NCBI GenBank assembly: GCA_963693315.1
Contig: CAVNZG010000990.1
Coordinates: 1-64,000, forward strand
DNA from: Diogma glabrata
Lineage: Eukaryota; Arthropoda; Insecta; Diptera; Cylindrotomidae
Direction: 5' to 3'
DNA length: 64,000 bases
Every line of letters starts with the position of its first letter. The stretch's first letter is position 1. The notes under the pieces were generated by a model. The model was not told the origin of the DNA. It did not search any database and saw nothing but the letters and a program-made list of their open reading frames with translations. A program made the position numbers and the translations under genes. Positions 1-13,139 of the stretch are shown here, piece by piece.

Positions 1-3000
1 GTATCGTTGAAATAAGAGTTTTCTCTGAAATTAACTTTTTTCATATTTTATTACTGTAGACCAAAAAACAATAATAAACCCAAATTTTGAGAACCCTGGG
101 ATAACCTGCTTAAGAGATATTCTCAACCTTATATTCTTTAACATTGACTGAAGCAAGCAAGGGTATCGTTGAAATAAGATTTTCTCTGAAATTAATTTTT
201 TTCATATTTATTACTGTAGACCAAAAAACAATAATAAACCCAAATTTTGAGAACCCTGGGATAACCTGCTTAAGAGATATTCTCAACCTTATATTCTTTA
301 ACATTGACTGAAGCAAGCAAGGGTATCGTTGAAATAAGAGTTTCTCTGAAATTAACTTTTTTCATATTTATTACTGTAGACCAAAAAACAATAATAAACC
401 CAAATTTTGAGAACCCTGGGATAACCTGCTCAAGAGATATTCTCAACCTTATATTCTTTAACATTGACTGAAGCAAGCAAGGGTATCGTTGATATAAGAG
501 TTTCTCTGAAATTAATTTTTTTCATATTTTATTACTGTAGACCAAAAAACAATAATAAACCCAAATTTGAGAACCCTGGATAACCTGCTTAAGAGATATT
601 CTCAACCTTATATTCTTTAACATTGACTGAAGCAAGCAGGGTATCGTTGAAATAAGAGTTTCTCTGAAATTAACTTTTTCATATTTTATTACTGTAGACC
701 AAAAAACAATAATAAACCCAAATTTTGAGAACCCTGGGATAACCTGCTTAAGAGATATTCTCAACCTTATATTCTTTAACATTGACTGAAGCAAGCAAGG
801 GTATCGTTGAAATAAGAGTTTCTCTGAAATTAACTTTTTTCATATTTTATTACTGTAGACCAAAAAACAATAATAAACCCAAATTTTGAGAACCCTGGAT
901 AACCTGCTTAAGAGATATTCTCAACCTTATATTCTTTAACATTGACTGAAGCAAGCAAGGGTATCGTTGAAATAAGAGTTTCTCTGAAATTAATTTTTTT
1001 CATATTTTATTACTGTAGACCAAAAAACAATAATAAACCCAAATTTTGAGAACCCTGGGATAACCTGCTTAAGAGATATTCTCAACCTTATATTCTTTAA
1101 CATTGACTGAAGCAAGCAAGGGTATCGTTGAAATAAGAGTTTCTCCGAAATTAATTTTTTTCATATTTTATTACTGTAGACCAAAAAACAATATAAACCC
1201 AAATTTTGAGAACCCTGGGATAACCTGCTTAAGAGATATTCTCAACCTTATATTCTTTAACATTGACTGAAGCAAGCAAGGGTATCGTTGAAATAAGAGT
1301 TTCTTTGAAATTAATTTTTTTCATATTTTATTACTGTAGACCAAAAAACAATAATAAACCCAAATTTTGAGAACCCTGGGATAACCTGCTTAAGAGATAT
1401 TCTCAACCTTATATTCTTTAACATTGACTGAAGCAAGCAAGGGTATCGTTGAAATAAGAGTTTCTCTGAAATTAACTTTTTTCATATTTTATTACTGTAG
1501 ACCAAAAAACAATAATAAACCCAAATTTTGAGAACCCTGGGATAACCTGCTTAAGAGATATTCTCAACCTTATATTCTTTAACATTGACTGAAGCAAGCA
1601 AGGGTATCGTTGAAATAAGAGTTTCTCTGAAATTAATTTTTTTCATATTTTATTACTGTAGACCAAAAAAACAATAATAAACCCAAATTTTGAGAACCCT
1701 GGGATAACCTGCTTAAGAGATATTCTCAACCTTATATTCTTTAACATTGACTGAAGCAAGCAAGGGTATCGTTGAAATAAGAGTTTCTCTGAAATTAACT
1801 TTTTTCATATTTTATTACTGAAGACCAAAAAACAATAATAAACCCAAATTTTGAGAACCCTGGGATAACCTGCTTAAGAGATATTCTCAACCTTATATTC
1901 TTTAACATTGACTGAAGCAAGCAAGGGTATCGTTGAAATAAGAGTTTCTTTGAAATTAATTTTTTTCATATTTTATTACTGTAGACCAAAAAACAATAAT
2001 AAACCCAAATTTTGAGAACCCTGGGATAACCTGCTTAAGAGATATTCTCAACCTTATATTCTTTAACATTGACTGAAGCAAGCAGGGTATCGTTGAAATA
2101 AGAGTTTCTCTGAAATTAATTTTTTTCATATTTTATTACTGTAGACCAAAAAACAATAATAAACCCAAATTTTGAGAACCCTGGGATAACCTGCTTAAGA
2201 GATATTCTCAACCTTATATTCTTTAACATTGACTGAAGCAAGCAAGGGTATCGTTGAAATAAGAGTTTCTCTGAAATTAACTTTTTTCATATTTTATTAC
2301 TGTAGACCAAAAAACAATAATAAACCCAAATTTTGAGAACCCTGGGATAACCTGCTTAAGAGATATTCTCAACCTTATATTCTTTAACATTGACTGAAGC
2401 AAGCAAGGGTATCGTTGAAATAAGAGTTTCTCTGAAATTAATTTTTTTCATATTTTATTACTGTAGACTAAAAAACAATAATAAACCCAAATTTTGAGAA
2501 CCCTGGGATAACCTGCTTAAGAGATATTCTCAACCTTATATTCTTTAACATTGACTGAAGCAAGCAAGGGTATCGTTGAAATAAGAGTTTCTCCGAAATT
2601 AATTTTTTTCATATTTTATTACTGTAGACCAAAAAACAATTATAAACCCAAATTTTGAGAACCCTGGGATAACCTGCTTAAGAGATATTCTCAACCTTAT
2701 ATTCTTTAACATTGACTGAAGCAAGCAAGGGTATCGTTGAAATAAGAGTTTCTTTGAAATTAATTTTTTTCATATTTTATTACTGTAGACCAAAAAACAA
2801 TAATAAACCCAAATTTTGAGAACCCTGGGATAACCTGCTTAAGAGATATTCTCAACCTTATATTCTTTAACATTGACTGAAGCAAGCAAGGGTATCGTTG
2901 AAATAAGAGTTTCTCTGAAATTAATTTTTTTCATATTTTATTACTGTAGACCAAAAAACAATAATAAACCCAAATTTTTGAGAACCCTGGGATAACCTGC

Positions 3001-5019
3001 TTAAGAGATATTCTCAACCTTATATTCTTTAACATTGACTGAAGCAAGCAAGGGTATCGTTGAAATAAGAGTTTCTCTCCGAAATTAATTTTTTTCATAT
3101 TTTATTACTGTAGACCAAAAATCAATTATAAACCCAAATTTTGAGAACCCTGGGATAACCTGCTTAAGAGATATTTCAACCTTATATTCTTTAACATTGA
3201 CTGAAGCAAGCAAGGGTATCGTTGAAATAATAGTTTCTTTGAAATTAATTTTTTTCATATTTTATTACTGTAGACCAAAAAACAATAATAAACCCAAATT
3301 TTGAGAACCCTGGGATAACCTGCTTAAGAGATATTCTCAACCTTATATTCTTTAACATTGACTGAAGCAAGCAAGGGTATCGTTGAAATAAGAGTTTCTC
3401 TGAAATTAACTTTTTTCATATTTTATTACTGTAGACCAAAAAACAATAATAAACCCAAATTTTGAGAACCCTGGGATAACCTGCTTAAGAGATATTCTCA
3501 ACCTTATATTCTTTAACATTGACTGAAGCAAGCAAGGGTATCGTTGAAATAAGAGTTTCTCTGAAATTAATTTTTTTCATATTTTATTACTGTAGACCAA
3601 AAAACAATAATAAACCCAAATTTTGAGAACCCTGGGATAACCTGCTTAAGAGATATTCTCAACCTTATATTCTTTAACATTGACTGAAGCAAGCAAGGGT
3701 ATCGTTGAAATAAGAGTTTCTCTGAAATTAACTTTTTTCATATTTTATTACTGTAGACCAAAAAACAATAATAAACCCAAATTTTGAGAACCCTGGGATA
3801 ACCTGCTTAAGAGATATTCTCAACCTTATATTCTTTAACATTGACTGAAGCAAGCAAGGGTATCGTTGAAATAAGAGTTTCTCTGAAATTAATTTTTTTC
3901 ATATTTTATTACTGTAGACCAAAAAACAATAATAAACCCAAATTTGGAGAACCCTGGGATAACCTGCTTAAGAGATATTCTCAACCTTATATTCTTTAAC
4001 ATTGACTGAAGCAAGCAAGGGTATCGTTGAAATAAGAGTTTCTTTGAAATTAATTTTTTTCATATTTTATTACTGTAGACCAAAAAACAATAATAAACCC
4101 AAATTTTGAGAACCCTGGGATAACCTGCTTAAGAGATATTCTCAACCTTATATTCTTTAACATTGACTGAAGCAAGCAGGGTATCGTTGAAATAAGAGTT
4201 TCTCTGAAATTAATTTTTTTCATATTTTATTACTGTAGACCAAAAAACAATAATAAACCCAAATTTTGAGAACCCTGGGATAACCTGCTTAAGAGATATT
4301 CTCAACCTTATATTCTTTAACATTGACTGAAGCAAGCAAGGGTATCGTTGAAATAAGAGTTTCTCTGAAATTAACTTTTTTCATATTTTATTACTGTAGA
4401 CCAAAAAACAATAATAAACCCAAATTTTGAGAACCCTGGGATAACCTGCTTAAGAGATATTCTCAACCTTATATTCTTTAACATTGACTGAAGCAAGCAA
4501 GGGTATCGTTGAAATAAGAGTTTCTCTGAAATTAATTTTTTCATATTTTATTACTGTAGACCAAAAAACAATAATAAACCCAAATTTTGAGAACCCTGGG
4601 ATAACCTGCTTAAGAGATATTCTCAACCTTATATTCGTTAACATTGACTGAAGCAAGCAAGGGTATCGTTGAAATAAGAGTTTCTCTGAAATTAACTTTT
4701 TTCATATTTTATTACTGTAGACCAAAAAACAATAATAAACCCAAATTTTGAGAACCCTGGGATAACCTGCTTAAGAGATATTCTCAACCTTATATTCTTT
4801 AACATTGACTGAAGCAAGCAAGGGTATCGTTGAAATAAGAGTTTCTCTGAAATTAATTTTTTCATATTTTATTACTGTAGACCAAAAAACAATAATAAAC
4901 CCAAATTTTGAGAACCCTGGGATAACCTGCTTAAGAGATATTCTCAACCTTATATTCTTTAACATTGACTGAAGCAAGCAAGGGTATCGTTGAAATAAGA
5001 GTTTCTTTGAAATTAATTT

Positions 5020-5800
5020 TTTTCATATTTTATTACTGTAGACCTAAAAACAATAATAAACCCAAATTTTGAGAACCCTGGGATAACCTGCTTAAGAGAT
5101 ATTCTCAACCTTATATTCTTTAACATTGACTGAAGCAAGCAGGGTATCGTTGAAATAAGAGTTTCTCTGAAATTAATTTTTTTCATATTTTATTACTGTA
5201 GACCAAAAAACAATAATAAACCCAAATTTTGAGAACCCTGGGATAACCTGCTTAAGAGATATTCTCAACCTTATATTCTTTAACATTGACTGAAGCAAGC
5301 AGGGTATCGTTGAAATAAGAGTTTCTCTGAAATTAACTTTTTTCATATTTTATTACTGTAGACCAAAAAACAATAATAAACCCAAATTTTGAGAACCCTG
5401 GGATAACCTGCTTAAGAGATATTCTCAACCTTATATTCTTTAACATTGACTGAAGCAAGCAGGGTATCGTTGAAATAAGAGTTTCTCTGAAATTAATTTT
5501 TTTCATATTTTATTACTGTAGACCAAAAAACAATAATAAACCCAAATTTTGAGAACCCTGGGATAACCTGCTTAAGAGATATTCTCAACCTTATATTCTT
5601 TAACATTGACTGAAGCAAGCAAGGGTATCGTTGAAATAAGAGTTTCTTTGAAATTAATTTTTTTCATATTTTATTACTGTAGACCTAAAAACAATAATAA
5701 ACCCAAATTTTGAGAACCCTGGGATAACCTGCTTAAGAGATATTCTCAACCTTATATTCTTTAACATTGACTGAAGCAAGCAGGGTATCGTTGAAATAAG
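5020..5800 (+). repeat. Local duplication of a 4-monomer block, arm A
   Basis: The rare variant GACCTAAAAA (instead of GACCAAAAAA) occurs twice, at 5041 and 5682. They are 641 bp (four monomers) apart and each sits in a TTTCTTTG monomer followed by a 160-bp-type unit. A short-range duplication is the simplest explanation. Boundaries are approximate. Confidence 0.55.
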
Positions 5801-8800
5801 AGTTTCTCTGAAATTAATTTTTTTCATATTTTATTACTGTAGACCAAAAAACAATAATAAACCCAAATTTTGAGAACCCTGGGATAACCTGCTTAAGAGA
5901 TATTCTCAACCTTATATTCTTTAACATTGACTGAAGCAAGCAAGGGTATCGTTGAAATAAGAGTTTCTCTGAAATTAATTTTTTTCATATTTTATTACTG
6001 TAGACCAAAAAACAATAATAAACCCAAATTTTGAGAACCCTGGATAACCTGCTTAAGAGATATTCTCAACCTTATATTCTTTAACATTGACTGAAGCAAG
6101 CAAGGGTATCGTTGAAATAAGAGTTTCTTTGAAATTAATTTTTTTCATATTTTATTACTGTAGACCAAAAAACATTAATAAACCCAAATTTTGAGAACCC
6201 TGGGATAACCTGCTTAAGAGATATTCTCAACCTTATATTCTTTAACATTGACTGAAGCAAGCAAGGGTATCGTTGAAATAAGAGTTTCTCTGAAATTAAT
6301 TTTTTTCATATTTTATTACTGTAGACCAAAAAACAATAATAAACCCAAATTTTGAGAACCCTGGGATAACCTGCTTAAGAGATATTCTCAACCTTATATT
6401 CTTTAACATTGACTGAAGCAAGCAGGGTATCGTTGAAATAAGAGTTTCTCCGAAATTAATTTTTTTCATATTTTATTACTGTAGACCAAAAAACAATTAT
6501 AAACCCAAATTTTGAGAACCCTGGGATAACCTGCTTAAGAGATATTCTCAACCTTATATTCTTTAACATTGACTGAAGCAAGCAAGGGTATCGTTGAAAT
6601 AAGAGTTTCTTTGAAATTAATTTTTTTCATATTTTATTACTGTAGACCAAAAAACAATAATAAACCCAAATTTTGAGAACTGGGATAACCTGCTTAAGAG
6701 ATATTCTCAACCTTATATTCTTTAACATTGACTGAAGCAAGCAGGGTATCGTTGAAATAAGAGTTTCTCTGAAATTAATTTTTTTCATATTTTATTACTG
6801 TAGACCAAAAAACAATAATAAACCCAAATTTTGAGAACCCTGGGATAACCTGCTTAAGAGATATTCTCAACCTTATATTCTTTAACATTGACTGAAGCAA
6901 GCAGGGTATCGTTGAAATAAGAGTTTCTCTGAAATTAATTTTTTTCATATTTTATTACTGTAGACCAAAAAACAATAATAAACCCAAATTTTGAGAACCC
7001 TGGGATAACATGCTTAAGAGATATTCTCAACCTTATATTCTTTAACATTGACTGAAGCAAGCAGGGTATCGTTGAAATAAGAGTTTCTCTGAAATTAATT
7101 TTTTTCATATTTTATTACTGTAGACCAAAAAACAATAATAAACCCAAATTTTGAGAACCCTGGGATAACCTGCTTAAGAGATATTCTCAACCTTATATTC
7201 TTTAACATTGACTGAAGCAAGCAAGGGTATCGTTGAAATAAGAGTTTCTTTGAAATTAATTTTTTTCATATTTTATTACTGTAGACCAAAAAACAATAAT
7301 AAACCCAAATTTTGAGAACCCTGGGATAACCTGCTTAAGAGATATTCTCAACCTTATATTCTTTAACATTGACTGAAGCAAGCAGGGTATCGTTGAAATA
7401 AGAGTTTCTCTGAAATTAATTTTTTTCATATTTTATTACTGTAGACCAAAAAACAATAATAAACCCAAATTTTGAGAACCGTGGGATAACCTGCTTAAGA
7501 GATATTCTCAACCTTATATTCTTTAACATTGACTGAAGCAAGCAAGGGTATCGTTGAAATAAGAGTTTCTTTGAAATTAATTTTTTTCATATTTTATTAC
7601 TGTAGACCAAAAAACAATAATAAACCCAAATTTTGAGAACCCTGGGATAACCTGCTTAAGAGATATTCTCAACCTTATATTCTTTAACATTGACTGAAGC
7701 AAGCAGGGTATCGTTGAAATAAGAGTTTCTCTGAAATTAATTTTTTTCATATTTTATTACTGTAGACCAAAAAACAATAATAAACCCAAATTTTGAGAAC
7801 CCTGGGATAACCTGCTTAAGAGATATTCTCAACCTTATATTCTTTAACATTGACTGAAGCAAGCAAGGGTATCGTTGAAATAAGAGTTTCTCTGAAATTA
7901 ACTTTTTTCATATTTTATTACTGTAGACCAAAAAACAATAATAAACCCAAATTTTGAGAACCCTGGGATAACCTGCTTAAGAGATATTCTCAACCTTATA
8001 TTCTTTAACATTGACTGAAGCAAGCAGGGTATCGTTGAAATAAGAGTTTCTCTGAAATTAATTTTTTTCATATTTTATTACTGTAGACCAAAAAACAATA
8101 ATAAACCCAAATTTTGAGAACCCTGGGATAACCTGCTTAAGAGATATTCTCAACCTTATATTCTTTAACATTGACTGAAGCAAGCAAGGGTATCGTTGAA
8201 ATAAGAGTTTCTTTGAAATTAATTTTTTTCATATTTTATTACTGTAGACCAAAAAACAATAATAAACCCAAATTTTGAGAACCCTGGGATAACCTGCTTA
8301 AGAGATATTCTCAACCTTATATTCTTTAACATTGACTGAAGCAAGCAGGGTATCGTTGAAATAAGAGTTTCTCTGAAATTAATTTTTTTCATATTTTATT
8401 ACTGTAGACCAAAAAACAATAATAAACCCAAATTTTGAGAACCCTGGGATAACCTGCTTAAGAGATATTCTCAACCTTATATTCTTTAACATTGACTGAA
8501 GCAAGCAAGGGTATCGTTGAAATAAGAGTTTCTCTGAAATTAACTTTTTTCATATTTTATTACTGTAGACCAAAAAACAATAATAAACCCAAATTTTGAG
8601 AACCCTGGGATAACCTGCTTAAGAGATATTCTCAACCTTATATTCTTTAACATTGACTGAAGCAAGCAAGGGTATCGTTGAAATAAGAGTTTCTCTGAAA
8701 TTAATTTTTTTCATATTTTATTACTGTAGACCAAAAAACAATAATAAACCCAAATTTTGAGAACCCTGGGATAACCTGCTTAAGAGATATTCTCAACCTT

Positions 8801-8999
8801 ATATTCTTTAACATTGACTGAAGCAAGCAAGGGTATCGTTGAAATAAGAGTTTCTCTGAAATTAACTTTTTTCATATTTTATTACTGTAGACCAAAAAAC
8901 AATAATAAACCCAAATTTTGAGAACCCTGGGATAACCTGCTTAAGAGATATTCTCAACCTTATATTCTTTAACATTGACTGAAGCAAGCAAGGGTATCG

Positions 9000-11900
9000 T
9001 TGAAATAAGAGTTTCTCTGAAATTAATTTTTTTCATATTTTATTACTGTAGACCAAAAAACAATAATAAACCCAAATTTTGAGAACCCTGGGATAACCTG
9101 CTTAAGAGATATTCTCAACCGTATATTCTTTAACATTGACTGAAGCAAGCAAGGGTATCGTTGAAATAAGAGTTTCTTTGAAATTAATTTTTTTCATATT
9201 TTATTACTGTAGACCAAAAAACAATAATAAACCCAAATTTTGAGAACCCTGGGATAACCTGCTTAAGAGATATTCTCAACCTTATATTCTTTAACATTGA
9301 CTGAAGCAAGCAGGGTATCGTTGAAATAAGAGTTTCTCTGAAATTAATTTTTTTCATATTTTATTACTGTAGACCAAAAAACAATAATAAACCCAAATTT
9401 TGAGAACCCTGGGATAACCTGCTTAAGAGATATTCTCAACCTTATATTCTTTAACATTGACTGAAGCAAGCAGGGTATCGTTGAAATAAGAGTTTCTCTG
9501 AAATTAATTTTTTTCATATTTTATTACTGTAGACCAAAAAACAATAATAAACCCAAATTTTGAGAACCCTGGGATAACCTGCTTAAGAGATATTCTCAAC
9601 CTTATATTCTTTAACATTGACTGAAGCAAGCAAGGGTATCGTTGAAATAAGAGTTTCTTTGAAATTAATTTTTTTCATATTTTATTACTGTAGACCAAAA
9701 AACAATAATAAACCCAAATTTTGAGAACCCTGGGATAACCTGCTTAAGAGATATTCTCAACCTTATATTCTTTAACATTGACTGAAGCAAGCAGGGTATC
9801 GTTGAAATAAGAGTTTCTCTGAAATTAATTTTTTTCATATTTTATTACTGGAGACCAAAAAACAATAATAAACCCAAATTTTGAGAACCCTGGGATAACC
9901 TGCTTAAGAGATATTCTCAACCTTATATTCTTTAACATTGACTGAAGCAAGCAAGGGTATCGTTGAAATAAGAGTTTCTTTGAAATTAATTTTTTTCAGA
10001 TTTTATTACTGTAGACCAAAAAACAATAATAAACCCAAATTTTGAGAACCCTGGGATAACCTGCTTAAGAGATATTCTCAACCTTATATTCTTTAACATT
10101 GACTGAAGCAAGCAGGGTATCGTTGAAATAAGAGTTTCTCTGAAATTAATTTTTTTCATATTTTATTACTGTAGACCAAAAAACAATAATAAACCCAAAT
10201 TTTGAGAACCCTGGGATAACCTGCTTAAGAGATATTCTCAACCTTATATTCTTTAACATTGACTGAAGCAAGCAAGGGTATCGTTGAAATAAGAGTTTCT
10301 TTGAAATTAATTTTTTTCATATTTTATTACTGTAGACCAAAAAACATTAATAAACCCAAATTTTGAGAACCCTGGGATAACCTGCTTAAGAGATATTCTC
10401 AACCTTATATTCTTTAACATTGACTGAAGCAAGCAAGGGTATCGTTGAAATAAGAGTTTCTCTGAAATTAATTTTTTTCATATTTTATTACTGTAGACCA
10501 AAAAACAATAATAAACCCAAATTTTGAGAACCCTGGGATAACCTGCTTAAGAGATATTCTCAACCGTATATTCTTTAACATTGACTGAAGCAAGCAAGGG
10601 TATCGTTGAAATAAGAGTTTCTTTGAAATTAATTTTTTTCATATTTTATTACTGTAGACCAAAAAACAATAATAAACCCAAATTTTGAGAACCCTGGGAT
10701 AACCTGCTTAAGAGATATTCTCAACCTTATATTCTTTAACATTGACTGAAGCAAGCAGGGTATCGTTGAAATAAGAGTTTCTCTGAAATTAATTTTTTTC
10801 ATATTTTATTACTGTAGACCAAAAAACAATAATAAACCCAAATTTTGAGAACCCTGGGATAACCTGCTTAAGAGATATTCTCAACCTTATATTCTTTAAC
10901 ATTGACTGAAGCAAGCAGGGTATCGTTGAAATAAGAGTTTCTCTGAAATTAATTTTTTTCATATTTTATTACTGTAGACCAAAAAACAATAATAAACCCA
11001 AATTTTGAGAACCCTGGGATAACCTGCTTAAGAGATATTCTCAACCTTATATTCTTTAACATTGACTGAAGCAAGCAAGGGTATCGTTGAAATAAGAGTT
11101 TCTTTGAAATTAATTTTTTTCATATTTTATTACTGTAGACCAAAAAACAATAATAAACCCAAATTTTGAGAACCCTGGGATAACCTGCTTAAGAGATATT
11201 CTCAACCTTATATTCTTTAACATTGACTGAAGCAAGCAGGGTATCGTTGAAATAAGAGTTTCTCTGAAATTAATTTTTTTCATATTTTATTACTGGAGAC
11301 CAAAAAACAATAATAAACCCAAATTTTGAGAACCCTGGGATAACCTGCTTAAGAGATATTCTCAACCTTATATTCTTTAACATTGACTGAAGCAAGCAAG
11401 GGTATCGTTGAAATAAGAGTTTCTTTGAAATTAATTTTTTTCATATTTTATTACTGTAGACCAAAAAACAATAATTAACCCAAATTTTGAGAACCCTGGG
11501 ATAACCTGCTTAAGAGATATTCTCAACCTTATATTCTTTAACATTGACTGAAGCAAGCAGGGTATCGTTGAAATAAGAGTTTCTCTGAAATTAATTTTTT
11601 TCATATTTTATTACTGTAGACCAAAAAACAATAATAAACCCAAATTTTGAGAACCCTGGGATAACCTGCTTAAGAGATATTCTCAACCTTATATTCTTTA
11701 ACATTGACTGAAGCAAGCAAGGGTATCGTTGAAATAAGAGTTTCTCTGAAATTAATTTTTTTCATATTTTATTACTGTAGACCAAAAAACAATAATAAAC
11801 CCAAATTTTGAGAACCCTGGGATAACCTGCTTAAGAGATATTCTCAACCTTATATTCTTTAACATTGACTGAAGCAAGCAAGGGTATCGTTGAAATAAGA
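9000..11900 (+). repeat. Higher-order tandem duplication, about 1445 bp (9 monomers), arm A
   Basis: Two private variants recur at the same spacing. CCGTATATTC (instead of CCTTATATTC) occurs at 9121 and 10566, and CTGGAGACC (instead of CTGTAGACC) at 9851 and 11296; both pairs are 1445 bp apart. Between them the order of TTTCTTTG/TTTCTCTG monomers and of 160/161-bp units is the same in both copies. This shows a nine-monomer block copied in tandem. A few changes are private to one copy, such as CAGATTTT near 9998. Outer limits are approximate because the surrounding monomers are so similar. Confidence 0.8.
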
Positions 11901-12870
11901 GTTTCTCTGAAATTAACTTTTTTCATATTTTATTACTGTAGACCAAAAAACAATAATAAACCCAAATTTTGAGAACCCTGGGATAACCTGCTTAAGAGAT
12001 ATTCTCAACCTTATATTCTTTAACATTGACTGAAGCAAGCAGGGTATCGTTGAAATAAGAGTTTCTCTGAAATTAATTTTTTTCATATTTTATTACTGTA
12101 GACCAAAAAACAATACTAAACCCAAATTTTGAGAACCCTGGGATAACCTGCTTAAGAGATATTCTCAACCTTATATTCTTTAACATTGACTGAAGCAAGC
12201 AAGGGTATCGTTGAAATAAGAGTTTCTTTGAAATTAATTTTTTTCATATTTTATTACTGTGGACCAAAAAACAATAATAAACCCAAATTTTGAGAACCCT
12301 GGGATAACCTGCTTAAGAGATATTCTCAACCTTATATTCTTTAACATTGACTGAAGCAAGCAGGGTATCGTTGAAATAAGAGTTTCTCTGAAATTAATTT
12401 TTTTCATATTTTATTACTGTAGACCAAAAAACAATAATAAACCCAAATTTTGAGAACCCTGGGATAACCTGCTTAAGAGATATTCTCAACCTTATATTCT
12501 TTAACATTGACTGAAGCAAGCAGGGTATCGTTGAAATAAGAGTTTCTCTGAAATTAATTTTTTTCATATTTTATTACTGTAGACCAAAAAACAATAATAA
12601 ACCCAAATTTTGAGAACCCTGGGATAACCTGCTTAAGAGATATTCTCAACCTTATATTCTTTAACATTGACTGAAGCAAGCAAGGGTATCGTTGAAATAA
12701 GAGTTTCTTTGAAATTAACTTTTTTCATATTTTATTACTGTAGACCAAAAAACAATAATAAACCCAAATTTTGAGAACCCTGGGATAACCTGCTTAAGAG
12801 ATATTCTCAACCTTATATTCTTTAACATTGACTGAAGCAAGCAGGGTATCGTTGAAATAAGAGTTTCTCT

Positions 12871-13139
12871 TCGTAGATCCATAATGTTCTTCATTCAATG
12901 TCAACCTATTTGAAGTTTTAAGAACGGTAAAACGTTTTCGCAGAGTAAAAAAATAAGACAAAGCTGATACTAAAATTGAAGCAAAAAATGTTAATGTAAA
13001 TCGTGCGCTATAGGGGGGCATGTTGAATATTGACAAGGTTCGTAGCATCAGGACTAACGCGTTCAGTTTTTCAAAAATGTTATCGCCACCTGAGGTAAAA
13101 TACTCAGCATTTGACCGCGAGATATTAGGAATTTAGCCT
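12871..13139 (-). other. Non-satellite 269-bp patch with an unidentified open frame
   Basis: The satellite stops after GAGTTTCTCT and resumes at AGAGATATTCTC; the roughly 86 bp that normally lie between are replaced by 269 bp of unrelated sequence with a more balanced base composition. On the minus strand it is open from just after a TAA (13135-13133) to the left junction, about 87 codons, then runs into satellite. The frame reads like protein: a polar stretch with YFTSGGDNIFEKLN, then LVLMLRTLSIFNMPPYSARF, then a hydrophobic, possibly membrane-spanning segment FTLTFFASILVSALSYFFTL, then basic TLRKRF. I do not recognise the family. It may be a fragment of a host gene or of another mobile element caught during break repair. 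There is no target-site duplication or terminal repeat at the edges, so it does not look like a transposon insertion. An ATG lies at about 13048, but nothing shows it is used. Confidence 0.6.

Larger units (their letters stand above)
1..12870 (+). repeat. 161-bp satellite array, orientation A, block 1
   Basis: About 80 head-to-tail copies of an AT-rich monomer. Taking GTATCGTTGAAATAAGAG as the start, the order of landmarks is: GAAATTAAYTTTTTTCATA, TTATTACTGTAGACC, CAATAATAAACCC, AAATTTTGAGAACCCTGGG, ATAACCTGCTTAAGAGATAT, TCTCAACCTTATATTC, TTTAACATTGACTG and AAGCAAGCAAGG. Copies differ by few bases. Recurrent variants are TTTCTCTG/TTTCTTTG/TTTCTCCG, AATTTTTTTC/AACTTTTTTC, and GCAAGCAAGGG/GCAAGCAGGG, the last giving 161- versus 160-bp units. 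The array runs off the left edge of the window. The monomer length is not a multiple of three and its short open frames do not stay in phase, so it is not coding. I do not recognise the family, and a centromeric or other role cannot be decided from sequence alone. Confidence 0.98.

Noticed and set aside
110..5000. Repeated 68-110-codon open frames in the satellite (both arms)
   Set aside because: They begin at TTG or in-repeat ATG codons. Because the monomer is 160 or 161 bp, the frame changes from one copy to the next, and small indels break it at random. They are by-products of the repeat.
1..12870. Partial likeness of CTGGGATAACCTG in the monomer to the I-SceI homing site
   Set aside because: Only the GGGATAAC core matches; no homing endonuclease is present, so chance is sufficient.
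12871..13139. The patch as a transposon insertion
   Set aside because: It has no terminal repeats or target duplication, and about 86 bp of the monomer is missing rather than split.
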